38,320 nucleotides of DNA from Acidimicrobiia bacterium (GTDB lineage: Bacteria > Actinomycetota > Acidimicrobiia > Acidimicrobiales > UBA8592), in contig JAUIIS010000011.1 in NCBI GenBank assembly GCA_030431575.1, positions 1 through 38,320 on the forward strand. Direction: 5' to 3'. The number at the start of each line of letters is the position of its first letter. Positions within the stretch are counted from its first letter, which is position 1. The translations under genes and the position numbers were made by a program. Of the stretch, positions 14,111-22,717 are shown one piece after another. The notes beneath the pieces were generated by a model. That model made no database searches. It saw only the letters and a program-made list of their open reading frames with translations, and was not told the DNA's origin.

Positions 14111-15697
14111 CTAGCTAGGCAGCTCGACCGCAGTTTCGTCGAGTTCGAGCCATCCAAACAAGGTGTGCCAGAAGTGACGGATCTTGCTCTCGTTGTAGCT
14201 GGCAAAGATGACTTCCTGCTGCTCCTGCGCCTTTAACCCGGTCTGCACGTGTGGCAGGTTCAACGAGTCCTGTTGGAACACCTTGGCCAACGGCCCCAGT
14301 TCAACAGCGGTGGTCCAGTCGTCGTCGAACCCGAGATGGGTGACGTTGGCAACTGGCGGCCTGTTGTCTGGGTCCGGCGCCGGGGGGAAGAACATGACTT
14401 CCATGATGCAGGTCTCGGGATCGTCGCCGTTTGGGCGGAAGCGGTAGAAGATGTAGTGGAAGCAGCCCCATGGCGACCAGTTGGGGAACACCGAGTAGAA
14501 CATGGCATCTAGCAGTTCCGCGTCCGACACCTGGTCCATGTCGATGAAGTCGCCGAATTGTTCTTTGAGCGCTTCGCGCTTCGGCGCTGCTGCCCACGCG
14601 CGGACCTCGCCGGGGGTGGTGAGTTCTGCGGGCGGGTTCGGAAGCATCGAAGGGACTTCGTCCATGCCTTCCATGTTTGGTCCGCCCACCCATTTGCACA
14701 GATGTGGGTCGGCTTGGGTTTGGGGGCCATCTATCCAGTTGCCGTCGTCGTCGAAGACGCTGACTTGGCCGTCGAGGTTGGTTACCTCGACGCGGCCTTC
14801 GCTGAGCCGTTCGTAGATGTGGCCGTTGAGCGGGTGACGCCACTTGGCAAACTGGCGGCCGTCTTCGAGCCGTTCGTAGCGTGGCATGCCCTCGAGATGC
14901 GGGCTTTCGACTGGCTGAGGCGAGATTGCCCGCGAGTAGTTGCCGTAGACGTCGTAGCGACTGTTGGCGTCGGCAAGCGACTCCAGCAGCGTGGGGTGCG
15001 TGGCCACCGTGTGGTACGCCTCCATGAACGCTTCTTGGCAAACCTTCCAGTTCATGGGCATCAGCTTCGACACGTGTGCAGCCTTGTAGCGCTTGTCGAA
15101 GGGCAGGTGATGGAAGTGGTCGCCGAGGTCGCCCAGGAAGTCTTCGAGGGGTTCTGCGTCGCGGTCGGGGTTGATGAACACAAACCCCTGCCAGGTGCCC
15201 ACCTTCGCCTCGGGTAGCGCGTACTCGTCCATGTCGACGTCTGGGAAATCCCATTGGCAGGGGATTTCTTTCATGGAGCCGTCGTTGTTCCAGCACCAGC
15301 CATGGAACGCGCAGCGCAAGTTTTTGGCGCCTTTGCCGCTGGTGTCACGAAGCTTGCGCCCGCGGTGCAGACACGAGTTGCGGTAGGCCTTGATTTCGTT
15401 TGGAGCGGATCGCACGATCAAGAACGAGAGCGTGGCGATGTCATAGACGTGATAGTCGCCTACGTTCGGAATCTCTTCTTCGAGGCAGGCAAGCTGCCAG
15501 ACGCGGCTCCACAGCTTCTCGACCTCAAGGTCGTGCCAGGCTTTGGAGTAGTACGCCTGTGCCGGGACCTTGGTGTTGCCTGGTTCCATGGCCGAGTCGC
15601 GTCGAAGCACGTCGCTGACGGGATGGCTGTCTTGGTCCAATAGCTCAGCGAAGCTGATGCCAGCCGATCGGTTTGTGCCGGTCAAAGTCTCTGTCAT
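14111..15697 (-). CDS. Rieske non-haem iron oxygenase, alpha subunit (ring-hydroxylating type)
   Basis: Catalytic subunit of a Rieske oxygenase, 528 aa, longer than the usual 420-460. The Rieske cluster motif is CLHRGRKL (Cys109, His111) with CAFHGW (Cys129, His132). The mononuclear iron site is EAYHTVATHP with His229 and His234; the third ligand should be an Asp near the C-terminus. An insertion between about 300 and 400 (DDDGNWIDGPQTQADPHL...) accounts for part of the extra length. The ATG at 15697 has AGGAG 8-9 nt upstream. No beta subunit, ferredoxin or reductase gene is in the window, so electrons must come from elsewhere. It likely hydroxylates an aromatic, terpenoid or steroid-type substrate and is divergent from the thiolase-dehydrogenase pair. 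Confidence 0.9.
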   Translation of the reverse strand: MTETLTGTNRSAGISFAELLDQDSHPVSDVLRRDSAMEPGNTKVPAQAYYSKAWHDLEVEKLWSRVWQLACLEEEIPNVGDYHVYDIATLSFLIVRSAPNEIKAYRNSCLHRGRKLRDTSGKGAKNLRCAFHGWCWNNDGSMKEIPCQWDFPDVDMDEYALPEAKVGTWQGFVFINPDRDAEPLEDFLGDLGDHFHHLPFDKRYKAAHVSKLMPMNWKVCQEAFMEAYHTVATHPTLLESLADANSRYDVYGNYSRAISPQPVESPHLEGMPRYERLEDGRQFAKWRHPLNGHIYERLSEGRVEVTNLDGQVSVFDDDGNWIDGPQTQADPHLCKWVGGPNMEGMDEVPSMLPNPPAELTTPGEVRAWAAAPKREALKEQFGDFIDMDQVSDAELLDAMFYSVFPNWSPWGCFHYIFYRFRPNGDDPETCIMEVMFFPPAPDPDNRPPVANVTHLGFDDDWTTAVELGPLAKVFQQDSLNLPHVQTGLKAQEQQEVIFASYNESKIRHFWHTLFGWLELDETAVELPS

Positions 15698-15790
15698 GTC
15701 GACGCTCCTGGTCTGGTGCCTTTGATGGGGTCGGTAGCTGGACAGTAACAAAATCGAGCGATCCGCGGGCGAGTGAGCACTGGACGTCTA

Positions 15791-15798
15791 CACATGTG
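15791..15798. promoter_or_regulatory. 8-bp palindrome CACATGTG in the Rieske/thiolase divergent region
   Basis: A perfect palindrome lies in the 139-bp gap between the two divergent genes, nearer the thiolase. It could bind a dimeric regulator, but 8 bp is short enough to occur by chance. Confidence 0.2.
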
Positions 15799-15836
15799 AA
15801 GATGTGGCTACTTCGCAGGGTGCACAAGGAGATTTC

Positions 15837-17024
15837 ATGACACGCGATGTGGTTATCGTCGAGGCTGGCCGGTCACCGGTGGGGAAGAGAAATGGGTCGC
15901 TTGCCACTGAGCACCCCACCGATGTTCTTGGTCCAGTGCTCATGGAAGTCTTAGCGCGAGCTGGGGTTGCCCCCGAAGCGGTTGGTCAGATCGTTGGCGG
16001 TTGTATCAACAAGGTGGGTGCGCAAGCGATGAACGTAACTCGCACGGCCTGGCTCTCTCATGGGGGTCCTATCGAGGTCCCCTGTACCACCATCGATGCC
16101 CAATGCGGCTCTTCGCAGCAAGCGGTCAATGTGGCGCACAGCCTTATTGCCTCTGGGGTCGAGGACATCGTGGTGGCTTGTGGTGTCGAGAACATGAGCA
16201 GGATCCCCATTGGGGCCGATGCCTTTGCTGGCGCTGATGCTGGCTACGGAAAGCCTGTGGCTCGCAGCTACTTCGACAGCTACGAGTTCATCTCGCAATT
16301 CGAGGGCGCCGAGCGAATCGCAACAAAGTACGGCATCTCGCGCGAGGACACCGACGCGTTCGGTCTGGAGTCCCAGCTGCGCGCTGCCAAAGCTGTCAAC
16401 GAGGGTCGGTTCGAGACCCAGATCATTCCTCTTGAGGTCGAAGTAAAGGACGCCGAAGGTACCAGGACCGGCGAAACGGTCACGTTCGCTAAAGACGAAA
16501 TCCCGCGTGACACTTCGTTGGAGCAGCTCGCGAACCTCAAGCCAGTGGCTCGCGAAGACGGCGTACACACTGCTGGTACGTCTTCACAGATCGCCGATGG
16601 CGCCTCCGCAGTGCTGATGATGTCGGCCGAGAAGGCTGCCGAGCTTGGCTTGAAACCGCTGGCCCGCATTGCCGAAACGGCCCTTGTTGGCTGCGACCCC
16701 GTGCTGATGCTCGAGGGCCCGATTCCTGCAGCCCAGAAAGTCCTCGCCAATGCCGGCCTTAGCGTTGATGATCTCGATGTGATCGAAATCAACGAAGCCT
16801 TCGCTTCGGTGGTGCTGGCCTTTGCCAAGACCCTGGAGGTCGACATGGCCAAGGTAAACCCCAACGGTGGCGCCATATCGCTTGGGCACCCGCTGGGGGC
16901 CACGGGCTGCTTCTTGGTGACCAAGGCGGTGCACGAACTCCAGCGCAGCGGCGGCAAGTACGGATTTGTCACCATGTGCTGCGGTGGCGGGCTCGGTACG
17001 GGCACACTGATCGAAGCCTTGTAG
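15837..17024 (+). CDS. Acetyl-CoA acetyltransferase (thiolase)
   Basis: Thiolase of 395 aa, the standard length. The acyl-accepting cysteine is Cys90 in DAQCGSSQQAV, the catalytic histidine is His351 in GHPLGATG and the second cysteine is Cys381 in MCCGGGLG. It cleaves 3-oxoacyl-CoA to acetyl-CoA and a shortened acyl-CoA, or condenses two acetyl-CoA. The start at 15837 is set by AGGAG a few bases upstream, so the longer frame to 15804 is not used. An acyl-CoA dehydrogenase starts 30 bp after its stop, and the two form a short beta-oxidation operon. The divergent Rieske oxygenase suggests that the acyl-CoA comes from an oxygenated substrate, which is inference. Confidence 0.93.
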   Translation: MTRDVVIVEAGRSPVGKRNGSLATEHPTDVLGPVLMEVLARAGVAPEAVGQIVGGCINKVGAQAMNVTRTAWLSHGGPIEVPCTTIDAQCGSSQQAVNVAHSLIASGVEDIVVACGVENMSRIPIGADAFAGADAGYGKPVARSYFDSYEFISQFEGAERIATKYGISREDTDAFGLESQLRAAKAVNEGRFETQIIPLEVEVKDAEGTRTGETVTFAKDEIPRDTSLEQLANLKPVAREDGVHTAGTSSQIADGASAVLMMSAEKAAELGLKPLARIAETALVGCDPVLMLEGPIPAAQKVLANAGLSVDDLDVIEINEAFASVVLAFAKTLEVDMAKVNPNGGAISLGHPLGATGCFLVTKAVHELQRSGGKYGFVTMCCGGGLGTGTLIEAL

Positions 17025-17054
17025 GACCCGCTCGGCCCCTTAGTCAGGATTTTC

Positions 17055-18200
17055 ATGCCAGCTATTTATGACGACACGCACGACCTTTTCCGCGAGAGCT
17101 TCCGTTCTTGGGTGGATGCCGAGATTGTGCCGCGCATCGACGAGTTCGAAGCTGCCGGCATCATGGACCGCGGGATCTACCGCAAGGCCGGCCAGCACGG
17201 CTTTGTGGGTATGGCCATCCCCACCGAACATGGCGGTGGCGGCACCGATGATTTCCGGTTCAACAGCATCATCTCCGAAGAACTCGCGGCAGTAGGTGCC
17301 GGGGGCGGAGCCCTTGGCCTCACGCTCCACAACGACATCACCACGCCTTACTTCCTGGAGTACACAAACGAAGAACAGGCCAAACGGTGGCTTCCGGGTA
17401 TCGCCTCGGGCGAACTCATCACCGCTATTGCGATGACCGAACCGGGTACCGGATCAGACTTGGCGGGAATTGCCGCGACCGCCCTGCGCGATGGTGATGA
17501 GTTCGTGCTCAACGGTGCTAAGACGTTTATCACCAACGGCATCAATAGTGACCTCGTCATCGTGGTCTGCCGCACCGACCCCGACGCGGGCCGCAATGGC
17601 ATGTCCTTGCTCGTGGTCGAACGGAGCATGGATGGGTTCGAACGTGGCCGGAATCTCGACAAGATTGGCCAACACTCCGCCGACACAGCCGAACTGTTCT
17701 TCAGTGACGTTCGAGTACCAGCCGCCAACGTGTTGGGCGAAGAGGGCAAGGCGTTCGAGTACCTCGGGTTCAACTTGGCCCAGGAGCGGCTGTCTATTGC
17801 GGTGTACGGCTTGGCGGCGGCCAAGGCCGCGCTTGAGTGGACGGTCGAGTACGTGAAGGAGCGCACCGCCTTTGGTCAGCCCATTGCTGGGTTCCAGAAC
17901 ACAAAGTTCACTTTGGCTGATGTCGCGACCGAGGTCGAGGTGGGAACCTCGTTCCTTCAAGACTGCATCATGCGCCACGTCGAAGGTCAGCTGACCCCAG
18001 CCAACGCAGCCATGGCCAAGATGTGGGCCACCGAACTCCAAAACCGCAGCATCGACCGCTGCCTCCAGCTTTTTGGTGGCTATGGCTACATGAGCGAATA
18101 CCCAATCTCGCGGGCCTTCGTCGATGCCAGAGTATGCACCATCTACGGCGGCACCTCAGAGATCATGAAGACAATTATCTCCAAGGATGTCTTGAGCTAA
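17055..18200 (+). CDS. Acyl-CoA dehydrogenase (long-chain/LCAD-like)
   Basis: FAD-dependent acyl-CoA dehydrogenase of 381 aa that introduces the alpha,beta double bond in acyl-CoA. Conserved parts include MTEPGTGSDLAGI (127-139), the FAD-contacting FITNG (158-162) and the C-terminal LFGGYGYMSEYPISR and IYGGTSEIMK. The last motif has Gly where medium-chain enzymes carry the catalytic Glu (YEGT), and Glu244 in LAQERL fits the alternative position used by long-chain and isovaleryl-type enzymes, so the base is predicted there. AGGA lies 6-7 nt before the ATG. It follows the thiolase by 30 bp on the same strand. Electrons should pass to an electron-transfer flavoprotein encoded elsewhere. The chain-length preference is inferred from the motif only. 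Confidence 0.93.
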   Translation: MPAIYDDTHDLFRESFRSWVDAEIVPRIDEFEAAGIMDRGIYRKAGQHGFVGMAIPTEHGGGGTDDFRFNSIISEELAAVGAGGGALGLTLHNDITTPYFLEYTNEEQAKRWLPGIASGELITAIAMTEPGTGSDLAGIAATALRDGDEFVLNGAKTFITNGINSDLVIVVCRTDPDAGRNGMSLLVVERSMDGFERGRNLDKIGQHSADTAELFFSDVRVPAANVLGEEGKAFEYLGFNLAQERLSIAVYGLAAAKAALEWTVEYVKERTAFGQPIAGFQNTKFTLADVATEVEVGTSFLQDCIMRHVEGQLTPANAAMAKMWATELQNRSIDRCLQLFGGYGYMSEYPISRAFVDARVCTIYGGTSEIMKTIISKDVLS

Positions 18201-18230
18201 CCGCTCTGACTGAAGCGCCGTTCGGGCCCT

Positions 18231-18275
18231 GGGCCTTGCGTCTCGGCCAGCTGCGCTCACCTATCCGCTAGGCCC
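18231..18275 (+). terminator. Possible weak terminator after the acyl-CoA dehydrogenase
   Basis: GGGCCT (18231-18236) and AGGCCC (18270-18275) are complementary and followed by TTT, between two convergent genes. The 33-nt loop and short T-run make it weak. Confidence 0.25.
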
Positions 18276-18276
18276 T

Positions 18277-19638
18277 TTAGAGACGCACGATCTGAGGTGC
18301 GTGCCAGGCGTCGTCGCCACCATGGATGGGCTGGGTAGGCAAGTAAGCGCGTAGTTGCAGGGCGAACTCGCCCTCTGGCACTGGGAGCCAGTTCGCATCG
18401 CCGGCACCAGCGACGGTTGGCGGTTTTGAGGACAGCAGAATGGTGACGCTGCCGTCTTTGGCCGCGGCCAAGTTGTCGCGAGAACCAATGTTGAAGCGCC
18501 CCATCGGGTTGTCGACGAGATAGCCGGCTTTGGTGTACACGGTCAGCGACCAGAACGCGTCCACGGGCGGTCGCTGGCCATTCTCAAAGCGGAGTGCGTA
18601 CGTTGCTCCCCCCGATCCGTCAAGCGGATCGACCCCCACCTGAGGAACACCAGCGGCGACGTAGCTGGCTTCATGAACGGGAAGGAAACCGAGAGCCTCC
18701 CACGAAAGAGCGGCGCGCATCGTGTAGTTGATGGGCTGCTTGGGGGCGACAAGGTGGCGGTCCACCTCGTACCAGTTGTCGCGCAGGTAATACCAGCCGT
18801 CTCGGACAACGCCGCCTTGTTGCGGGGCCTCGGCCCTGATGGCAGCCATGCCCGCGCGACTGGCCGTTTGCAGCGCAGCTCGTTGTTCGGTGCTGCGAGC
18901 ATTGAGGTTGAAGGTCCCGCTGCGGTCGAAGCCGAAGGTTGACGCGGTGACGACAATGGCTACGTCGGACGCTGGGAGCGCGGTTTCTTGTCGGGCCCAC
19001 AGTTTGGCTGCCCACGCGAAGTAGATGTCAGGGTCGAGCGTAAGAAGAATCTGGGGTGGTGGCTTGCCGTTGGCCTGGGCTTGGGTTGCTTCAAGCGGGA
19101 TCGCTACCGTGGCGGTGTGCGACCTTGGCGTGTTGGCTCTCGTTTCGAGTACGAATTGTGCCTGGAGTTTGCTAACCGCGTCGTGGTCGGTTGGCCCATT
19201 CGACTGGATTCGTGAGCGCAGCCAAACACTAGGGGTGGGCGACACCACAACGGTCGAATCTGGCCACAGGGCACCAGCGTCGAGGGCTTGTTGTTCTGTG
19301 GCGTAAACGATGGTTGTGGCTTTGCTTCCGTTGGTTCGAGTGCCGTGTAACGAAAACGTCCTCGTCCATTCGTCGACGGCTTGTACGACGTAGTACCGCT
19401 CTGGCACCTCCGGGACATGGAGCGCCACTGGGCCTGTGGTGAGGTCAAGCCAAGCATGCGAGTAGCGAGTGTCGACGTTGGGACGGATAACCGACGTGAA
19501 GTCGGCATCGCGGAAGGTGGCGCCGTGTGTCCAGGTGTTGGAGGGAACATCGGCGTCGGCAGCTCTGGTGAGCTGCATCAGCAGCAGCGGGAAGAAGTAC
19601 AACCACAGTTGGGCGGCATTTTCTGAGCTGCTATCCAC
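18277..19638 (-). CDS. DUF1254/DUF1214 domain protein
   Basis: Protein of 453 aa with the two-domain layout of the DUF1254-DUF1214 family. The N-terminal DUF1254 contains LWLYFFPLLLMQLTR (11-25), the family's usual opening helix rather than a signal peptide, and NVDTRYSHAWLDL (54-66). The C-terminal DUF1214 shows FWSLTVYTKAGYLVDNPMGR and LPVPEGEFALQLRAYLP. The biochemical function is unknown; members occur in many catabolic islands. The only in-frame start at the 5' end is a GTG at 19638, with AAGG close by. It is convergent with the dehydrogenase and has an unusual stretch of short repeats upstream. An envelope or exported location is not supported by a clear signal sequence here. Confidence 0.85.
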   Translation of the reverse strand: MDSSSENAAQLWLYFFPLLLMQLTRAADADVPSNTWTHGATFRDADFTSVIRPNVDTRYSHAWLDLTTGPVALHVPEVPERYYVVQAVDEWTRTFSLHGTRTNGSKATTIVYATEQQALDAGALWPDSTVVVSPTPSVWLRSRIQSNGPTDHDAVSKLQAQFVLETRANTPRSHTATVAIPLEATQAQANGKPPPQILLTLDPDIYFAWAAKLWARQETALPASDVAIVVTASTFGFDRSGTFNLNARSTEQRAALQTASRAGMAAIRAEAPQQGGVVRDGWYYLRDNWYEVDRHLVAPKQPINYTMRAALSWEALGFLPVHEASYVAAGVPQVGVDPLDGSGGATYALRFENGQRPPVDAFWSLTVYTKAGYLVDNPMGRFNIGSRDNLAAAKDGSVTILLSSKPPTVAGAGDANWLPVPEGEFALQLRAYLPTQPIHGGDDAWHAPQIVRL

Positions 19639-19682
19639 GCCTTGTCAAACCTCAGGATTCTGTCACCGGGGGACTGTGCATC

Positions 19683-19729
19683 ATCGAGCACCGTCTTTAT
19701 CGAGCACCGTCTTTTATTGAGCACTGTCC
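19683..19729. repeat. Short tandem repeat, three 14-17 bp units
   Basis: ATCGAGCACCGTCTTT is repeated at 19683-19698 and 19699-19715, and a third diverged unit ATTGAGCACTGTCC follows at 19716-19729. It sits in the 163-bp gap between the LLM gene and the DUF1254 gene, both on the minus strand. Confidence 0.7.
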
Positions 19730-19801
19730 ACGATCAAGCATGTTCGTTCTTGGGCACTGCCCGCCGTCGAGCTTGCACTGTAGCCACAAAGGGTGGCTGG
19801 T

Positions 19802-20641
19802 CTACGGCGCGTTAGCCTCGATGTAGGCCAAGACGTCGGACTCTGCCATGGCTCCGCCGGGCTGCAAGATGAGGCGATCGACGCCCAGTTCGGCGTAGGC
19901 CTCAAGGTCGCCAGGGCGCAGGTGATGGCGAGGCGTAATGCTGATCTCCAATGGTCCCAGATGCCCTGGCCGCTCGTACTTCTCGCCGGCCTCGCGTAGT
20001 TGGGCCACGTCGGTGGCTGTGTCGTCGAGTGAGCGCATGAAGCCATACCAGCCGTGGCAAAGCTCGATGGCGCGGCGGTGAGCCCGCCTACTGTGGCCGC
20101 CCACCACCGTGTGGACATCTGCCTGCACCGGTTTCGGGTTTGCGGTGACGCCTTCGAAGTGCACGAATTCGCCCGAGAACGACGCCGCGTCCGTCGTCCA
20201 TAAGGTGCGCATGGCCTTGAGGTATTCGTCGGCGCGTTCGCCGCGCCTGGCCATGGGAGTCCCGCAGGCAGTCATTTCTGGTTCGAGATAGCCGACACCT
20301 AGACCAAACAGCAGCCGACCCTCGGACAAGTGATCGACCGAAGCCAAGCTCTTGGCCAGGACCGCGGGCTGGCGCTGGGGCAAGATGATGATCCCGCTAC
20401 CCAGCTTGATGGTTGACGTCACAGCGGCCAGATAGCTGAGGGTGGCGGCGGTATCGACCATGACGGCTTCTGGCGGGGCAGGCGACGGTGGGGCCTGCGG
20501 GTCGGGAAGGACGATGTGTTCGCCCGTCCAGACCGAGTCGAACCCGGCTTCTTCAGCGGCAAGTGCGCAGCGGGCGATTGCGTCGGGGTTGCCGCCGTCA
20601 ATCATGTTGATAGAGAACAGGCCACGTCGAATCTTGGTCAT
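19802..20641 (-). CDS. LLM-class F420-dependent oxidoreductase
   Basis: TIM-barrel oxidoreductase of the luciferase-like monooxygenase superfamily, 279 aa, in the F420-dependent branch. Typical elements are AAEEAGFDSVWTGEHIVLPD near 28-47, TSTIKLGSGIIILPQRQPAVLAKSLASVDHLS in the middle, and GRLLFGLGVGYLEPEM. The C-terminal AYAELGVDRLILQP closes the barrel. Such enzymes oxidise or reduce alcohols, ketones or alkenes with F420. The ATG at 20641 lies right beside a 14-bp palindrome in the gap shared with the divergent esterase, so the two genes may be under one regulator. The substrate is unknown. A second LLM gene at 25107 belongs to a different subgroup. Confidence 0.88.
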   Translation of the reverse strand: MTKIRRGLFSINMIDGGNPDAIARCALAAEEAGFDSVWTGEHIVLPDPQAPPSPAPPEAVMVDTAATLSYLAAVTSTIKLGSGIIILPQRQPAVLAKSLASVDHLSEGRLLFGLGVGYLEPEMTACGTPMARRGERADEYLKAMRTLWTTDAASFSGEFVHFEGVTANPKPVQADVHTVVGGHSRRAHRRAIELCHGWYGFMRSLDDTATDVAQLREAGEKYERPGHLGPLEISITPRHHLRPGDLEAYAELGVDRLILQPGGAMAESDVLAYIEANAP

Positions 20642-20643
20642 GT

Positions 20644-20657
20644 GGCCAAGTTTGGCC
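20644..20657. promoter_or_regulatory. Palindrome GGCCAA-GT-TTGGCC, possible operator
   Basis: A perfect inverted repeat with a 2-nt centre abuts the LLM start codon. A second CCAA-T-TTGG element overlaps it at 20657-20665. The location between divergent genes fits a shared operator that would block the LLM gene. Confidence 0.4.
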
Positions 20658-20747
20658 CAATTTGGTCGTCCTCGCTCCACTAGCGCGAGGGGACGCAATG
20701 TGATTGACACGCACGACCGTGCAAGACTCGGTTCATCCTGATCTGTT

Positions 20748-20752
20748 GGAGG
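20748..20752 (+). promoter_or_regulatory. Ribosome binding site deciding the esterase start
   Basis: GGAGG is 5 nt before the GTG at 20758. The upstream in-frame TTG at 20704 has no such site, so the shorter protein is preferred. Confidence 0.55.
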
Positions 20753-20757
20753 TATCG

Positions 20758-21678
20758 GTGAGCATTCGAGCACGCGCGTTGCGCCGAGCGGTCAAGGCCT
20801 TTGTGGTTGGCCCCGAAGCCACACTCGAAGAACAACGCGAAGCAATGGACCGAGTCGACAAGCTCCCGCGTCCGCGCAACATGGACTACACAAACGTTAC
20901 TGTTGGCGGCATAGATGGTTTGCGGGCCAAACCCGCTGGCCTCACCAGCGACCGGCACATCCTCTACTTGCATGGCGGCGGTTATGTCTTGGGCTCGCCG
21001 CTTTCTCACATAGGCATGGCGGCCCGCTTGGCTCGACGTGCAGCAGCAACGGTGACTGTCATCGACTACCGGCTGGCACCAGAGCACCCGTACCCAGCCG
21101 CCATCGACGACTGTGCCGCCGCCTACGAGGGGTTGTTGGCTGAAACCCAGGCCGAAAGTGTTTGCATCGCCGGAGATAGCGCCGGTGGTGGCGCCACCGT
21201 GGCCACGTTGGCTCGGCTTCGCGCAACCGGGTCGCCGCGTCCTGGCTGCGCCTACCTGATATCTCCTTGGGTCGACCTGACGTCGTCGGGCGAATCCATC
21301 ACCACGAGGGCCGAGGCGGACCCCATGATCGATGCCGCTTTCATCGAGGACGTCGCAGTGCAATATGCCGCCGAGACCCCGCTTGATGATCCCGGCGTGT
21401 CTCCCTTGTTCGAGGACCTCACCGGGATGCCTCCCCTGTTGATCCAGGTGGGAGATGACGAGGTCTTGCTCTCTGACAGCACCCGGTTGGCAGACAAGGC
21501 ACGGGCAGCTGGCGTAGAAGTCGAACTCGAGATCGCCGATGGCATGTGGCACGTCTACCAGGCTTTCGCCCGGTACTTGCCTGAGGCCGACAAAGCCCTC
21601 GATCGAGCCGCGATCTTTATCTCCGCGCACACCCGCGCCAGTGCTGCGAGGTCCCAGGGCTCGGTTCTGCAGCATTGA
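20758..21678 (+). CDS. Alpha/beta hydrolase, hormone-sensitive-lipase (family IV) type
   Basis: Esterase of 306 aa. The family IV oxyanion motif HGGG is at 72-75, the nucleophile elbow GDSAGG at 139-144 with Ser141, the catalytic Asp is most likely Asp234 in VGDDEVLL, and the histidine is His265 in MWHVYQ. These enzymes hydrolyse short-chain acyl esters and sometimes lactones in the cytoplasm. The frame is open from a TTG at 20704, but GGAGG supports the GTG at 20758. It leads a three-gene run: the DapA-like gene starts 49 bp after its stop and the flavin oxidoreductase overlaps that one. The divergent LLM enzyme may belong to the same pathway. The actual ester is unknown. Confidence 0.9.
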   Translation: MSIRARALRRAVKAFVVGPEATLEEQREAMDRVDKLPRPRNMDYTNVTVGGIDGLRAKPAGLTSDRHILYLHGGGYVLGSPLSHIGMAARLARRAAATVTVIDYRLAPEHPYPAAIDDCAAAYEGLLAETQAESVCIAGDSAGGGATVATLARLRATGSPRPGCAYLISPWVDLTSSGESITTRAEADPMIDAAFIEDVAVQYAAETPLDDPGVSPLFEDLTGMPPLLIQVGDDEVLLSDSTRLADKARAAGVEVELEIADGMWHVYQAFARYLPEADKALDRAAIFISAHTRASAARSQGSVLQH

Positions 21679-21727
21679 GCACCTCAGGCTCCAGCCGCGC
21701 AAGCTTCGGTCCAGCCATAGACGCATC

Positions 21728-22717
21728 GTGACCTCTTCTCGACGTTCAACCGACGATGTGTGTGCCGCGATCAGGACTGGCAGACCCATTACCGGCATGT
21801 CGGCGATCTTGCTTCCGTTTGCGGCGCCAGACGAGGTGGATTGGGCTGCCTTTGAAGCTCATGTTGGTAGAACCCACGACGCTGGACTTGCGCCTGCGAT
21901 CAACATGGACACCGGGTACGTGCAGCTCTTGGGATCTGGCGACTTGATCAAGGCGCTGGATGTCGCCAACGCCGTAACTGGCGGCGATTACGTGGCTGGG
22001 GCCTATGTTGCCGACGAACCGGGCGCTGCATTCGATCCCGCTAGCTACTTGGCCCGTTGCGAAGACATTCAGAGCCGCAACGGAACGCCGGTGATCTTTC
22101 CCTCCCATGGGCTAAACGGTCACGGTGACGAGGCATGGCTTCGCGCCTACAACCATTTGGGCGAGCGTCTTGATCGTTTCATTGGTTTCGAATTGGGCGC
22201 GATGTTTGTGCCTTACGGTCGCATCGTTGGACTCGATACCTTTGCGGGATTGCTCGAGATCGCTTCGTGCGTGGGCGCCAAACACTCGTCGTTGCGGCGA
22301 CAGCCCGAATGGGAACGCTTGGCGCTCCGCGATCGACGTCGACCCGACTTCATGGTGCTCACGGGCAACGATCTCGCAATCGACATGGTGATGTACGGAT
22401 CCGATTATCTCCTCGGATTGTCCACCTTTGCCCCGCGCGCCTTTGCCCTTCGCGACGTCTACTGGGCCACCAATGACCCCGACTTCTACGAACTCAATGA
22501 CCTCTTGCAGTACCTGGGCCAGTTCGTGTTTCGTCCGCCGGTTCCGGGCTACCGACATAACGCCGCTCAGTTCTTCAAACTGCGTGGTTGGGCCGCAAGC
22601 GACGAGGTTCCCGCTGGCGCTCCCAAGCGCCCGAGCACCGATAGCGCTGTGTTGGCAGACATTGTTGGCCGCCTCGAGGAGTGGGAGTCCCGCCCGCTAC
22701 CGCAGGTGTCGCCATGA
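21728..22717 (+). CDS. Dihydrodipicolinate synthase-family (DapA-like) aldolase/lyase
   Basis: TIM-barrel enzyme of the DHDPS/N-acetylneuraminate lyase superfamily, 329 aa. Lys185 in VGAKHSS sits where the Schiff-base lysine of the superfamily falls. The N-terminal GMSAILLPF and C-terminal MYGSDYLLGLSTFAPRAFALRDVYW are shared with a group that is not DapA itself. The classical tyrosine of the YNxP motif is not evident (FPSHGLNGHGDEAW in that region), so a role in lysine synthesis is unlikely; retro-aldol or dehydratase chemistry on a catabolic 2-oxo acid fits better. The GTG at 21728 is chosen since the longer frame overlaps the esterase. Its stop overlaps the ATG of the next gene (ATGA), implying coupled translation. 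Confidence 0.8.
   Translation: MTSSRRSTDDVCAAIRTGRPITGMSAILLPFAAPDEVDWAAFEAHVGRTHDAGLAPAINMDTGYVQLLGSGDLIKALDVANAVTGGDYVAGAYVADEPGAAFDPASYLARCEDIQSRNGTPVIFPSHGLNGHGDEAWLRAYNHLGERLDRFIGFELGAMFVPYGRIVGLDTFAGLLEIASCVGAKHSSLRRQPEWERLALRDRRRPDFMVLTGNDLAIDMVMYGSDYLLGLSTFAPRAFALRDVYWATNDPDFYELNDLLQYLGQFVFRPPVPGYRHNAAQFFKLRGWAASDEVPAGAPKRPSTDSAVLADIVGRLEEWESRPLPQVSP

Noticed and set aside
14301-15296. 331-codon minus-strand frame and a 219-codon plus-strand frame in the same area
   Set aside because: Both shadow the Rieske oxygenase; the first is Arg/Pro-rich and without domains.
18215-18276. A fifth copy of the structured repeat
   Set aside because: It shares only short words (GGGCCTT, GCGCTCAC) and lacks the nested arms and the TTGCCGCAAGG block.
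20680-21798. 372-codon minus-strand frame
   Set aside because: Antisense of the HSL-type esterase, which has a full catalytic triad.
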